Positions 6,885 to 14,709 of a stretch of 17,776 nt of DNA are shown here, piece by piece. The stretch covers positions 1 to 17,776 of the forward strand of contig CAZNEI010000044.1 in assembly GCA_964572045.1 (NCBI GenBank), given 5' to 3'. Below the pieces are notes generated by a model. That model worked only from the letters and a program-made list of their open reading frames with translations, was not told the DNA's origin and did no database searches. This stretch comes from CBDCKR01 sp964572045 (GTDB lineage: Bacteria; Gemmatimonadota; Gemmatimonadetes; Longimicrobiales; Gaopeijiaceae). Position 1 is the stretch's first letter. Every line of letters begins with the position of its first letter. The translations under genes were made by a program, and so were the position numbers.

Positions 6885-8300
6885 TTAGAGCTTCAGGTGC
6901 TCCTGGAGGTCCATGTCCGAGACGTGCAGCCGGAACTTGTCGGCTTCGAGGATCTTGGTCCGGATCAGCTTGGTGTGGACGTCCTCGCCCAGGGCCCCTC
7001 GCAGGAATTCGCTACGCTCGGCCACCTGGACCGCCTGGTACAGGTCGTGGGGCAGGGACTCGATCTTCATCTCGCGCCGCTCGATCGCCGTGAGCTCGTA
7101 GAGGTCGATCGACATCGGCGGCGGGCACGGAGTCTTGTTCTCCAGGCCGTCGAGTCCCGCCGACAGCATGACGCTGAACGTCAGGTAGGGGTTGCAGGTC
7201 GGATCGGGGAAGCGGAGCTCGATCCGGGTCGCCACCTCGTTGCCCGGCTTGTAGACCGGGATGCGGATCAGCGCGGAGCGGTTGCGCTCGGCCCAGGCGA
7301 TGTAGACCGGGGCCTCGTAGCCGGGCACCAGGCGCTTGTAGGAGTTGTACATCTGGTTGGTGATCAGCGCCATCTCCCGGGAGTGTTCCAGGCATCCGGC
7401 GATGAAGTGCTTCGCCGTGGCGCTCAGGTGGTGCGGGTCGTCCTTGTCGAAGAACGCGTTGGTGTCGTCCTTGAAGATCGACAGGTGGGTGTGCATGCCG
7501 CTGCCGTTCTCGTCTGCGAGCGGCTTGGGCATGAACGTCGCGAATACGCCGCAGCGCCGGGCGACTTCCTTCACCAGGTACTTGTAGGTCTGCAGGTTGT
7601 CGGCCATCCGCAGCGCCTCCTGGAAGCGGATGTCGATCTCGTGCTGCGACGGCCCGACTTCGTGGTGATGGTACTCGACGGGCACGCCCATCGCCTCGAG
7701 GGCGAAGACCGTGATCTCGCGGATGTCGTCTCCGACGTCGACGGGATTGATGTCGAAATAGCCGGCCTGGTCGACGAGCCCGGGGCCGGTCTCGTCCTTG
7801 AAGTAGAAGAACTCGGCCTCGGGCCCGATGTACATGCGGCTGAGGCCGTGCTCGCCGAGCCGCTCGAGGTTGTTGGAGAGGATGACGCGCGGGTCCGCTC
7901 CGTAGGGCGTGCCGTCCGGGGTGCGGATCTCGGCGAACATGCGCAGCGAGCGCGATCCGCCGGGCCGGAACGGAAGGACCTGTGCGGTGGAGGCGATCGG
8001 CACGGCCACCATGTCGCTCTCCTGGATCCTCTGGTAGCCGCCGATCGAGGAGCCGTCGAAGCCCATCCCTTCCTCGAAGGCGCCGGCCAGCTCCTTGGGC
8101 GTGATCGAGAACGACTTGAGGTATCCGACCAGGTCGGTGAACCAGATGCGGATCGAGGAGATTCCGTATTCGTCGACGTAGTTGAGCACGTCCTCGGGCG
8201 TGCTCAGCGAGAGTCCGTTGCGCGAGTCTAGCTCATCGACTTGCCGCTCCATCTCCTCGCGGAAGTCTTCGATGTCATACAGCAGGGCATCGGGGCTCAT
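6885..8300 (-). CDS. glnA: Glutamine synthetase, type I
   Basis: 471-residue cytoplasmic enzyme that forms glutamine from glutamate, ammonia and ATP; a dodecamer in this family. The N-terminal beta-grasp domain (about 35-130) has GFDGSSI (80-86). The catalytic domain has GPEAEFF (159-165), HHHEVGPSQHEID (211-223), the ATP-site MPKPLADENGSGMHTH (257-272), RNRSALIRIP (339-348) and TRIELRFPDPTCNPYL (358-373), so all metal and substrate motifs are intact. Tyr401 in DLYELT lies where E. coli-type enzymes carry the adenylylated tyrosine, but the LPPEE-type context is missing, so adenylylation control is doubtful. The ATG has GGAGGAG 9 nt upstream, an excellent site; longer frames upstream are spurious. 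It is monocistronic, divergent from mscS and followed by a strong hairpin. Confidence 0.97.
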   Translation of the reverse strand: MSPDALLYDIEDFREEMERQVDELDSRNGLSLSTPEDVLNYVDEYGISSIRIWFTDLVGYLKSFSITPKELAGAFEEGMGFDGSSIGGYQRIQESDMVAVPIASTAQVLPFRPGGSRSLRMFAEIRTPDGTPYGADPRVILSNNLERLGEHGLSRMYIGPEAEFFYFKDETGPGLVDQAGYFDINPVDVGDDIREITVFALEAMGVPVEYHHHEVGPSQHEIDIRFQEALRMADNLQTYKYLVKEVARRCGVFATFMPKPLADENGSGMHTHLSIFKDDTNAFFDKDDPHHLSATAKHFIAGCLEHSREMALITNQMYNSYKRLVPGYEAPVYIAWAERNRSALIRIPVYKPGNEVATRIELRFPDPTCNPYLTFSVMLSAGLDGLENKTPCPPPMSIDLYELTAIERREMKIESLPHDLYQAVQVAERSEFLRGALGEDVHTKLIRTKILEADKFRLHVSDMDLQEHLKL

Positions 8301-8664
8301 GGGTGCAAACTCCTCCAGGTCTTGGGCGTGAAGAATATCCGTTCGAGGGCGGATCGATGCCCCCAAACACGAAGACCAGACCCGGGGAGACAGCTCCCCC
8401 AAAGCCTGGCCAAGAAAATCCCGACCGAGGGTCGCGGGGCCCCGATGGAACCGCGCCGACGCTTGGAGTCATGTGTGGCACGACCGATGATAGAGGAGCC
8501 CCCTAGGGTGTGTCAACCACTGTGTCTCGGGTGTGTCCGGCGGGGCCGCCGCGGGTGGTTCCGGACGCCTCCCGGTTGCTCGGTCGCGCCCCGGCTGACA
8601 GTTTTTTCCGACCCGGATCCGCACCCTCCCCCGTCCCCGCCCCCCACCCCCCACGGGAGCCCCG
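8301..8664. promoter_or_regulatory. Divergent glnA/mscS intergenic region
   Basis: This 364-bp gap must hold both promoters. Visible elements: the glnA Shine-Dalgarno (complement of ACTCCTCC near 8310), a stem-loop GGGGAG-ACAG-CTCCCC (8384-8399), a pyrimidine-rich stretch of C runs at about 8625-8655, and the mscS Shine-Dalgarno GGGAG (8654-8658). On the minus strand GATATTCTT near 8335 is -10-like but has no good -35 partner. No nitrogen-regulator (NtrC/GlnR) site is recognisable. Confidence 0.4.
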
Positions 8665-9747
8665 ATGGCAGACCTCTTGGACAGAGCCTTGCTCGGAAAC
8701 ACCGTGCTCGACTGGATCATCGCCGTGGGCCTCGCGGGGGCGGCCTGGCTCGGGGTCCGCCTGCTCCTGCGCATCGCCCTGGGCCGCATGAAGGCCCTGG
8801 CCGCCCGGACGGAGACGGACGTCGACGACCTCGTCACGGAGCTCCTGGACAGGACCAAGGTCCTGTTCGTCGCCCTCGTCGCACTCTGGGCGGGCGCCCG
8901 CTGGCTCGCCGTCGACTCCGACGTCGACGTCTTCATGGGCCGGCTCCTCGTCCTCGGTCTGCTCGTCCAGGGGGCGCTGTGGGCCAACGGGATCGTCAAC
9001 TACGTCCTGGGGAGCTGGGCCGCGAAGAGGTTCGAGTACGACCCGGCGATCGCCACCGCTCTAGGCTCGGTGGGATTCCTGCTGCGCTTCGGCGTCTGGG
9101 CGACCTTCGGCATGGTGGCCCTCGCCAACCTGGGCATCGACATCGGTCCCATGATCGCGGGCCTGGGAATCGGCGGACTGGCGATGGGTCTCGCGCTCCA
9201 GGGCACGCTCTCCGATCTGTTCGCGTCGTTTTCGATCGTCTTCGACCGACCGTTCGCGGTCGGGGACTTCATCCAGGTGGATGCGCTGACCGGCACCGTC
9301 GAGCACGTGGGGCTCAAGACCACCCGCCTGCGCTCCCTCACCGGCGAGCAGCTCGTCTTCTCCAACGCCGACCTTCTGGGCAGCCGGATCCAGAACTACC
9401 AACGCCGGACCGAGCGTCGCGTCGTCTTCACCCTGGGCGTGACGTACGACACGCCGCCCTCGCGGCTCGCGCGCATCCCCGATCTCGTGCGGGGAATCAT
9501 CGAGGACAAGGAACACACGCGCTTCGAGCGCTGTTGCTTCATGGCGTTCGCCGACTCGTCGCTGAATTTCGACATCGTCTACCATGTGGTCGTGCCCGAC
9601 TACGCGACCTACGCGGCCACGCATCACCAGATCAACCTCGAGATCGTCCAGCGCTTCGAGCGTGAGGGGATCGAGTTCGCCTACCCGACCCAGACCCTCT
9701 ACGTGGAGGGAGCCGGCGAGGCGGCGGGGCAGGGCGCCGGGGCCTGA
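8665..9747 (+). CDS. MscS-family mechanosensitive ion channel
   Basis: 360-residue membrane protein, small-conductance mechanosensitive channel family, expected to open under membrane tension to release solutes during osmotic downshock. Membrane helices: about 13-36, 66-84, 91-115 and 133-157, then the pore-lining helix (GPMIAGLGIGGLAMGLALQGTLSDLFA, 161-187) with the Gly/Ala packing pattern of MscS TM3. The beta domain follows: FDRPFAVGDFIQV (193-205), GTVEHVGLKTTRLRS (210-224), QLVFSNADLL (229-238). The cytoplasmic alpha/beta vestibule ends with EFAYPTQTLY (337-346). It therefore has more N-terminal helices than E. coli MscS (286 residues). The ATG at 8665 has GGGAG 6 nt upstream. It converges on the corC/hlyC-like gene with 36 bp between stops. 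Confidence 0.94.
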   Translation: MADLLDRALLGNTVLDWIIAVGLAGAAWLGVRLLLRIALGRMKALAARTETDVDDLVTELLDRTKVLFVALVALWAGARWLAVDSDVDVFMGRLLVLGLLVQGALWANGIVNYVLGSWAAKRFEYDPAIATALGSVGFLLRFGVWATFGMVALANLGIDIGPMIAGLGIGGLAMGLALQGTLSDLFASFSIVFDRPFAVGDFIQVDALTGTVEHVGLKTTRLRSLTGEQLVFSNADLLGSRIQNYQRRTERRVVFTLGVTYDTPPSRLARIPDLVRGIIEDKEHTRFERCCFMAFADSSLNFDIVYHVVVPDYATYAATHHQINLEIVQRFEREGIEFAYPTQTLYVEGAGEAAGQGAGA

Positions 9748-9753
9748 CGCCGA

Positions 9754-9773
9754 GCCCGCCCGGCGCGGCGGGC
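9754..9773. terminator. GC hairpin between convergent genes
   Basis: GCCCGCC (9754-9760) pairs perfectly with GGCGGGC (9767-9773) around a 6-nt loop. It fills the 36-bp gap between the two convergent stop codons, the expected place for a bidirectional terminator. There is no U-tract. Confidence 0.6.
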
Positions 9774-9783
9774 GGGGAGGAGG

Positions 9784-11019
9784 CTAGGAGCCCGCGGCCG
9801 GGGAGGAGCGCCTCAGGGTCACGTACTCGATCCGACGGCCCCGCATGCTCGTGATCTCGAGACGGCCGCCGCCGGGAATCCCGACCGTGTCGCCCACGCG
9901 CCCGATGCGGTTCAGGGCTCCGAAGACGAAGCCGCCCACGGTGTCGTGCACGTCGGCCGGCAGATCGAGACCCAGATCGTCGTTCGCTTCCCGGACGGGC
10001 ACTCCGCCCCAGATCCGCACGCCACCGCCGGCGAGCTCCTCGAAGCTCACCGGCTCGTCCTCCTCGTGCTCGTCCTGGATCTCGCCGATGATCTCCTCGA
10101 TGAGGTCCTCAAGCGTGACGAGGCCCGCCGTGCCTCCGAACTCGTCCACGACGATCGCCATCTTCGCGCGGTGCTTGCGCATTTCGGGGATCAGGTCCTC
10201 GACCAGCTTGGTGTCCGGGGTGAACTGGACCGGTCGGACGAGGCTATCGATCTCCTCGAGCCCCTCCCGGTCGCCGCGCCAGAGGTCGCGCGCGAGGAGC
10301 AGCCCTTCGATCCGGTCGAGCGACGCAGCGTAGACGGGCAGGCGCAGGTGGCCCTCGTCGAGCATGACGGCCATCGCCTCGGGGACGGTCGCCCCGCGGG
10401 GCACGGCGACGATGTCGGTGCGGGGCGTCATGACCTCGCCCACCGTGACCTCGTCGAGGCGGATCACGTTCGTCACGACCTTCCACTCGTCCTCGTCGAT
10501 CGCGCCCTCGCTGAAGCCGATCTGAGCCACGACCTCGACTTCCACGCGGCTGACGGTCGAGCCGTGCGAGCCGCGCAGCGCCTGGCTGAACACGTTGAGC
10601 GGCACGAGGATCGGCTTCATCACCACGATCATCCAGCGCAGCACGTAGGCGGCCGGCGCGCCGAGCCTCTGCCAGAAGACGGCGCCGATCGTCTTCGGCA
10701 CGATCTCGGAGAAGAGGAGGATGACGAGCGTGAGGACGCCGGTGAAGACTCCGATCCACGCCTCTCCGAAGACGCGCGCCGCGATCGAGCCGCCGATCGC
10801 CGCCCCGGCCGTGTGGGCGATCGTGTTGAGGGTGAGGATCGCCGCGATCGGCTCGTCGATCCTCTCGCGCATCGCCGCGAGGTAGGCTCCCGCCTTGGAG
10901 CCGCTGTCGCGGAGCACCTCCACGTAGGAGTGGGTCGCCGAGAGGAGAACGGCCTCGAGGACCGAACACAGGAACGAGATGGAGAGGGAGACCCCGAGGA
11001 CCCATAGGAGCGTGGCCAT
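9784..11019 (-). CDS. HlyC/CorC (CNNM) family membrane protein with CBS pair
   Basis: 411-residue member of the CNNM/CorC family, linked to Mg2+/Co2+ transport or efflux; members are often mislabelled hemolysins. The N-terminal DUF21 membrane domain (about 1-160) shows SVLEAVLLSATHSYVE (19-34), ILTLNTIAHTAGAAIGG (61-77) and FSEIVPKTIG (103-112). The linker and CBS pair run from about 190 to 315: VMTPRTDIVAVP (196-207), GHLRLPVYAASLDRIEGLL (223-241), and MAIVVDEFGGTAGLVTLEDL (287-306) followed by IEEIIGEI. A C-terminal CorC_HlyC domain (about 327-405) ends the protein, with VGGFVFGALNRIGRVGD (361-377). All domains are complete. The ATG is chosen because it directly opens the first hydrophobic helix; GGGAGA abuts it, a poorly spaced ribosome site, so the exact start is less certain than the gene. 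Confidence 0.94.
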   Translation of the reverse strand: MATLLWVLGVSLSISFLCSVLEAVLLSATHSYVEVLRDSGSKAGAYLAAMRERIDEPIAAILTLNTIAHTAGAAIGGSIAARVFGEAWIGVFTGVLTLVILLFSEIVPKTIGAVFWQRLGAPAAYVLRWMIVVMKPILVPLNVFSQALRGSHGSTVSRVEVEVVAQIGFSEGAIDEDEWKVVTNVIRLDEVTVGEVMTPRTDIVAVPRGATVPEAMAVMLDEGHLRLPVYAASLDRIEGLLLARDLWRGDREGLEEIDSLVRPVQFTPDTKLVEDLIPEMRKHRAKMAIVVDEFGGTAGLVTLEDLIEEIIGEIQDEHEEDEPVSFEELAGGGVRIWGGVPVREANDDLGLDLPADVHDTVGGFVFGALNRIGRVGDTVGIPGGGRLEITSMRGRRIEYVTLRRSSPAAGS

Positions 11020-11552
11020 TCTCCCGACAGTATTGGAGGCGCCCGGGCCCCTGGACAAGGGCGGCCGCCGGCCCCACTGCGCGGACGCGGCGCCCGGACC
11101 GGCTGTGTCTGCCCCCTCGGACCCATCCATGCAGCGTCGGAGCCGAGCTCCCGTGGCGGACCATTGGGGGCGGGTGCGCGTCCGACGGGCGCCTCGAGCG
11201 TCCGCTTGGCGGTGTCGCGGGGCAGGGGACCGAGGAGTGCGCTGAACTCCTGTGTGTCCCCGCATCGCACCTCCTCGATACGCGGGACGGGCACGGACCG
11301 CCCGACTCGGACCGCCCCTCCCGCGACTTGGAGAGGGCCATAGGACCGAGTGATTGATCAGATCTGGTCTCGGACCTAGCCTTCCAGGAGATCTGGGAGA
11401 ACCGGTCGTGCGCTTGGGGCTTCGGCGTGAGGCGGGCAGGGAGTCCGAGGAGCGGATGACACGTCATGTCAAGGTCGACGAAGCCGAGACGCACGTGTGC
11501 GCGCTGTGCGCATGGGAATCAGGCCGCGTCGCGCCCCGACAGGGTGCGGCAC
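11020..11552. other. Long divergent intergenic region
   Basis: 533 bp upstream of both the corC/hlyC-like gene (minus) and the HEAT-like gene (plus). I find no convincing gene: open frames here are Arg/Pro/Gly-rich and lack ribosome sites. It contains an imperfect 10-bp inverted repeat (11341-11378, listed separately) and short palindromes TGATCA and AGATCT inside it. It is the longest gap with no sign of gene remnants, so a small RNA or unannotated regulatory element is possible but not shown. Confidence 0.45.
11341..11378. repeat. Inverted repeat TAGGACCGAG / CTCGGACCTA
   Basis: TAGGACCGAG (11341-11350) and CTCGGACCTA (11369-11378) are reverse complements except for one central base. The 18-nt interior contains TGATCA and AGATCT. 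It is AT-richer than its surroundings. It lies about 320 bp upstream of the corC/hlyC-like start and about 175 bp upstream of the HEAT-like start. It could be an operator; function unknown. Confidence 0.5.
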
Positions 11553-12083
11553 ATGGACGCTGAAGCCCTCCTCCGCTCCTTCGACGGCAGGCATGTGGCG
11601 GTTCTCCGCGACATCGCCCGGGACTTGCCGAGGTCCCGCGAAACGGTCGTCCGGTTGATGGAGGCGGCTCGGCGAGCGGGAGGGGGGCCGCCCGAGATCG
11701 GGGCGACGTGGCTCGTGAAGCACCTGTTGGAACGGGGTGTCGACGTGGACGCCGATATCGGACTCCGACTCGCCTCGACCGTCGGACATCTGGTCGAGGA
11801 CGAGTCGAAGCTCCACTTCCTGCAGGCGGTGCCGTGCGTCACCGTCACACCCGAGGCGGAAGACGCGTTGCTGCCGGTCTTGGACACGATCCTCGCGAAT
11901 GCGACTCACAAGTTCGTGCGCGCTTGGGCGTACAATGCGCTGAGCGTGGTGGCCCGAGACAATCCCGAGCGTCGTGAGGACGTGGCCCGCCGGCTCCGCG
12001 ATGCGCTCGAGGCCGAAGCGCCCTCCGTCAAGGCAAGGGTGAGGGCCGCGCTGAGAACGTTGTCCGTGCCCGATCCGTCGTGA
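11553..12083 (+). CDS. HEAT/ARM-like helical protein, uncharacterised
   Basis: 176-residue soluble, almost entirely helical protein. Helix pairs of HEAT type are visible: HVAVLRDIARDLPRSRETVVRLME (14-37), IGATWLVKHLLERG (49-62), ADIGLRLASTVGHLVEDESKLHFLQAV (67-93), AEDALLPVLDTILANATHKFVRAWAYNALSVVARD (102-136) and REDVARRLRDALEAEAPSVKARVRAALRTL (141-170). The F/VRAWAYNAL and VKARVRAAL motifs resemble typical HEAT B helices. It has no signal peptide or membrane segment. The ATG at 11553 has AGGG 8 nt upstream; an open frame begins at 11466 but its extra residues look non-coding. It stands alone, with gaps of 533 and 366 bp on its two sides. It is likely a protein-interaction scaffold; no specific role can be assigned. 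Confidence 0.78.
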   Translation: MDAEALLRSFDGRHVAVLRDIARDLPRSRETVVRLMEAARRAGGGPPEIGATWLVKHLLERGVDVDADIGLRLASTVGHLVEDESKLHFLQAVPCVTVTPEAEDALLPVLDTILANATHKFVRAWAYNALSVVARDNPERREDVARRLRDALEAEAPSVKARVRAALRTLSVPDPS

Positions 12084-12449
12084 GATCAGAATCGGTACCG
12101 GGTGCGCAGCTGCGGTCCTCCCCTGGCGGCTGCCCTCCGAAAACGGCGACGGCGGCCCCCCGGCCTCCGAGGGGTAGTCTCGTACGCCGGCCGTGGCTGG
12201 AGCCACGCCTTGCTCGGCGACCCCCGTGCTGCGGAACCGGCCGGAGGTGTTCGCGGGGACGGTCGTCGCGCATCTCCATCGCCCCGGCCCGCTCCACACG
12301 GCGCGGCCGCAGCGTGACGGAACTCGTGCGGCCATCAATGACTACTTGGCTCACGGCCATCGGTCCTTCAGGGATGCGCCCCTGGGACCCACGCAAGCAT
12401 CACGCCCTGCGCCGCGACCCACGCACGCAGGCGTACCGGGAGCATGACC
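12084..12449. other. Intergenic region
   Basis: 366 bp without a supportable gene. It holds an inverted repeat CGTGGCT-GG-AGCCACG (12192-12207), about 110 bp after the HEAT-like stop, which could fold with a TGGA tetraloop and serve as a weak terminator. Open frames on both strands here are low-complexity shadows. The GGGAG site (12438-12442) of the next gene lies at its end. Confidence 0.45.
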
Positions 12450-12779
12450 ATGAACGAGGCGCTTGACGCTCTACAGGACCGCCTGGCACCCGCCGAAGAG
12501 ATCTTCTTCACCTGGCTGACGCGGGTGTTCGTCGCCGCGACCCTCGTCGGGTCGGCATGGATCGACGACGCGCCTCCTCTCGACATAGCGGCCATGCTCA
12601 TCGCGATCTACGTCGCGGTCAGGGTGGCGACGCAGTTCGGCCGACTCGCCGCCGCCGCACCCTTCCGGAACCGAGCGTTGCGGGTGATCTTCGCCGCCGG
12701 CGCCCTCGTGCTTCTCGGCTTGTCCTTCCTCGTCATCGTCACGTTCGTGGAGTGGCTGGCCCTGTCGGCGGTCGGCTGA
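12450..12779 (+). CDS. Small three-TM membrane protein, unknown
   Basis: 109-residue integral membrane protein. Three hydrophobic helices: about 20-37 (FTWLTRVFVAATLVGSAW), 45-62 (DIAAMLIAIYVAVRVATQ) and 77-103 (ALRVIFAAGALVLLGLSFLVIVTFVEW). A short amphipathic acidic N terminus precedes them, and a basic loop (PFRNRALR) lies between helices 2 and 3. I do not recognise a family. Two ATGs compete, at 12444 and 12450. The second is preferred because GGGAG (12438-12442) lies 7 nt from it but only 1 nt from the first. It is on the same strand as the ArsI/CadI-like gene 273 bp downstream; no functional link can be argued. Confidence 0.7.
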   Translation: MNEALDALQDRLAPAEEIFFTWLTRVFVAATLVGSAWIDDAPPLDIAAMLIAIYVAVRVATQFGRLAAAAPFRNRALRVIFAAGALVLLGLSFLVIVTFVEWLALSAVG

Positions 12780-12865
12780 GGCGGGCCGGGATGGCGGACT
12801 TCCCCGAGGCTGCCGATCTCTGTGCCCGCTCACAGGATGACGAGCTCCTGCGGCGGAGCTGGCGA

Positions 12866-12880
12866 GTGCCGGTCCGGCAC
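12866..12880. repeat. 15-bp palindrome GTGCCGGTCCGGCAC
   Basis: Perfect 7-bp arms around a single central T. It lies about 170 bp upstream of the ArsI/CadI-like gene in a 273-bp gap that otherwise shows nothing but the gene's ribosome site. It could be a repressor operator; no regulator gene is adjacent. Confidence 0.45.
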
Positions 12881-13052
12881 GGCGGCCCGATCCGCTCCCT
12901 CGGACGCCGGCCCGCAGTTGCGTCCTGCCCCTGAGAGTGCGTCCTTTTCGAAGCTCACGCGCCTGCCAGGACAGGAGGACGGGGGCGACAACCTGCATCG
13001 ACGCCGAGCACGCCGATAGCGCGACCGTGGCGCCGCCCGAAGGAGAATCAAC

Positions 13053-13520
13053 ATGCGCCTGCAACTCGCCCTGAACGTGCGGGACATCGACGAAGCCGTG
13101 GACTACTACGGCAGGCTCTTCGACGCGGTGCCGCACAAGCGCCGCCCCGGATACGCCAACTTCGCGCTGGACGAACCGCCGCTGAAGCTCGTGCTCTTGG
13201 AGAATCCGGACGCGCCGGAGCGAAACAACCCCCTCGGCGTCGATGTATTCGACGCCGCGCCGGTAAGGGAGGCGGGTGCCCGAATGGATGCGGCGGGCAT
13301 CCTCACCGAGGTCGAGAAAGAGGCCATCTGCTGTCACGCCGAGCAGACCAAGGTCTGGTCTCAGGAACCGCAGGGACTGCGCTGGGAGTGGTATGTGATT
13401 ACCGATGACGCCCCGGAAGTCGTCGAACCCGGGGCTTGTTGTGACGGACAGGGTCCGGTCGCCGTTCTCGCCGCCGGCGATGCGGCCGACATCTCGGCGG
13501 AGGCTTGCTGTGATGGCTGA
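13053..13520 (+). CDS. ArsI/CadI-like VOC-family metalloprotein
   Basis: 155-residue vicinal-oxygen-chelate (glyoxalase/bleomycin-resistance) fold protein of the ArsI/CadI type, whose known members cleave the C-As bond of trivalent organoarsenicals or are induced by cadmium. Evidence: NVRDIDEAVDYYGRLFDAVP (8-27), GYANFALDEPPLKLVLLENP (33-52), the vicinal pair Cys93-Cys94 in ICCHAEQTKVW (92-102), and DPQG-like EPQGLRWEWYV (105-115) with candidate metal ligand Glu112. Odd points: the LNHLGVEV segment usual in relatives reads NNPLGVDV here, so a metal-ligand His seems replaced by Pro60. The C-terminal tail adds two further CCDG motifs (129-132, 152-155). The ATG has GAAGGAG 7 nt upstream. No arsR, arsM or other arsenic gene adjoins it, so regulation and substrate are open. 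Confidence 0.85.
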   Translation: MRLQLALNVRDIDEAVDYYGRLFDAVPHKRRPGYANFALDEPPLKLVLLENPDAPERNNPLGVDVFDAAPVREAGARMDAAGILTEVEKEAICCHAEQTKVWSQEPQGLRWEWYVITDDAPEVVEPGACCDGQGPVAVLAAGDAADISAEACCDG

Positions 13521-13632
13521 CGACCCGGTATCGGCTTGGGAGCTTCCGTTCGCCACTACGCTCTAGGCGGTGGAACCGATGGAGACCGACACGGTCCCCG
13601 TCGCCGGACCTCACATCGACCGAGGGCGCCCA

Positions 13633-14709
13633 ATGCTACGGCTAGTTCGGCGAAGTCTGCGGCTGCCGAAGGGATACGCGGCGTGTGTCGCGTTCGGACT
13701 GGCGGCATTCGGCGCGGTGGCTCAAGGCCAACAGGTCGAGATAGGCATCATCGACCTCTATGGGCTGAGCCGCGTATCGGCAGGCGAGGTTCGAGGAATC
13801 CTGACATTCGCAGTGGGGGACACCGTTACGATCGGAAACGGCGTGCCGGCTGTCCTACAGGAGTCGAAGGACCGCTTGGCGCAGTCACCGGCCATCGCTC
13901 GCGCCCAGACCCGGCTTGTCTGCTGCGACCAGGGCCAGGCGATCGTATACGTGGGTATCGAGGAGCGCGGCGCACCCGCTCGTGGGCGTTTTCACGCAGA
14001 GCCCACGGGCAACGTACGCTTGCCTGCGCAGATCGTCCGGGCTGGTGAGGAAGTCGCGGAAGCGCTAAGGAATGCGGTCATGCGGGGCGCTGGCGGTGAG
14101 GACTGGTCGCAGGGACATGCCCTGGCTGACGATCCGACTGTGCGTGCCATTCAGGAACGATTCCTACTCCACGCGACGCGCAGTCTGCCCGAACTCCGGT
14201 TCGTGCTGCGGAACTCGTCGAGCGCCGCCCATCGAGCGCTTGCTGCGCAGGTTCTCGGCTACGCAGAAAACAAGCAAGCGGTAGTCAACGACTTGGTGCT
14301 CGCTATGAACGACCGGTCAGCCGAGGTGCGGAACAACGCCATGCGTGCGCTGTTGGTGTTCGCTAGCATGCGGCCTGTGGGCCGTGCATCAGTCCCGCGC
14401 GTTCCCGCGCAACCGTTTATCGAATTGCTCCACTCTCCCGTGTGGTCGGACCGGAACAAGGCGTCCCTCGCACTAGCGGCCCTGTCGGCGGGTCGGGATC
14501 CCGCGACTCTCGCGATGCTACGAGAGACGGCGCTAACACCGCTCATCGAAATGGCGGCATGGAGGAGCGAGGGGCACGCGCTGCCGGCGTTCCTGATCCT
14601 CGGCCGCATCGCTGACTATGCCGACGCGACGGTATACGACCTCTGGAACGGTGGTGACCGCGAGGCTGTCATCAACGCCGCGCGGATGCGGATCGGTCGG
14701 TCACGTTAG
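13633..14709 (+). CDS. Exported protein: POTRA-like domain plus HEAT-type repeats
   Basis: 358 residues. A signal peptide (basic N terminus, hydrophobic core YAACVAFGLAAFGAVA at 15-30) sends it across the inner membrane. Residues 35-112 resemble a POTRA/FtsQ-type fold: VEIGIIDLYGLSRVSAGEVRG, a helix LQESKDRLAQSPAIARAQTRL, then QAIVYVGIEE; a Cys pair (VCCDQ, 97-98) sits before the last strand. Residues about 165-355 are helix-rich: LPELRFVLRNSSSAAHRALAAQVL, AVVNDLVLAMNDRSAEVRNNAMRALLVFAS, and NKASLALAALSAGRDPATLAML, characteristic of HEAT repeats. I know of similar uncharacterised proteins but no function. The ATG at 13633 has GAGGG about 6 nt upstream; the earlier in-frame ATG at 13570 would put 21 residues before the signal peptide. 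Codon use is AT-richer than in glnA. Its last 9 bp overlap the convergent 14701-15132 gene. Confidence 0.8.
   Translation: MLRLVRRSLRLPKGYAACVAFGLAAFGAVAQGQQVEIGIIDLYGLSRVSAGEVRGILTFAVGDTVTIGNGVPAVLQESKDRLAQSPAIARAQTRLVCCDQGQAIVYVGIEERGAPARGRFHAEPTGNVRLPAQIVRAGEEVAEALRNAVMRGAGGEDWSQGHALADDPTVRAIQERFLLHATRSLPELRFVLRNSSSAAHRALAAQVLGYAENKQAVVNDLVLAMNDRSAEVRNNAMRALLVFASMRPVGRASVPRVPAQPFIELLHSPVWSDRNKASLALAALSAGRDPATLAMLRETALTPLIEMAAWRSEGHALPAFLILGRIADYADATVYDLWNGGDREAVINAARMRIGRSR

Noticed and set aside
6774..8231. 485-codon open frame antisense to glnA
   Set aside because: It mirrors the strongly conserved glnA frame; its Asp/Val/Arg/Gly-rich composition is the usual product of reading a high-GC gene backwards, and it has no ribosome site or family motif.
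9946..11007. 353-codon open frame antisense to the corC/hlyC-like gene
   Set aside because: Its repetitive Asp/Arg/His/Leu composition follows from the codon structure of the real gene, which has complete domains on the minus strand.
12028..12396. 122-codon minus-strand frame in the gap after the HEAT-like gene
   Set aside because: It begins in non-coding DNA, ends inside the HEAT-like gene, has low-complexity Arg/Gly/Pro composition, and lacks a ribosome site.
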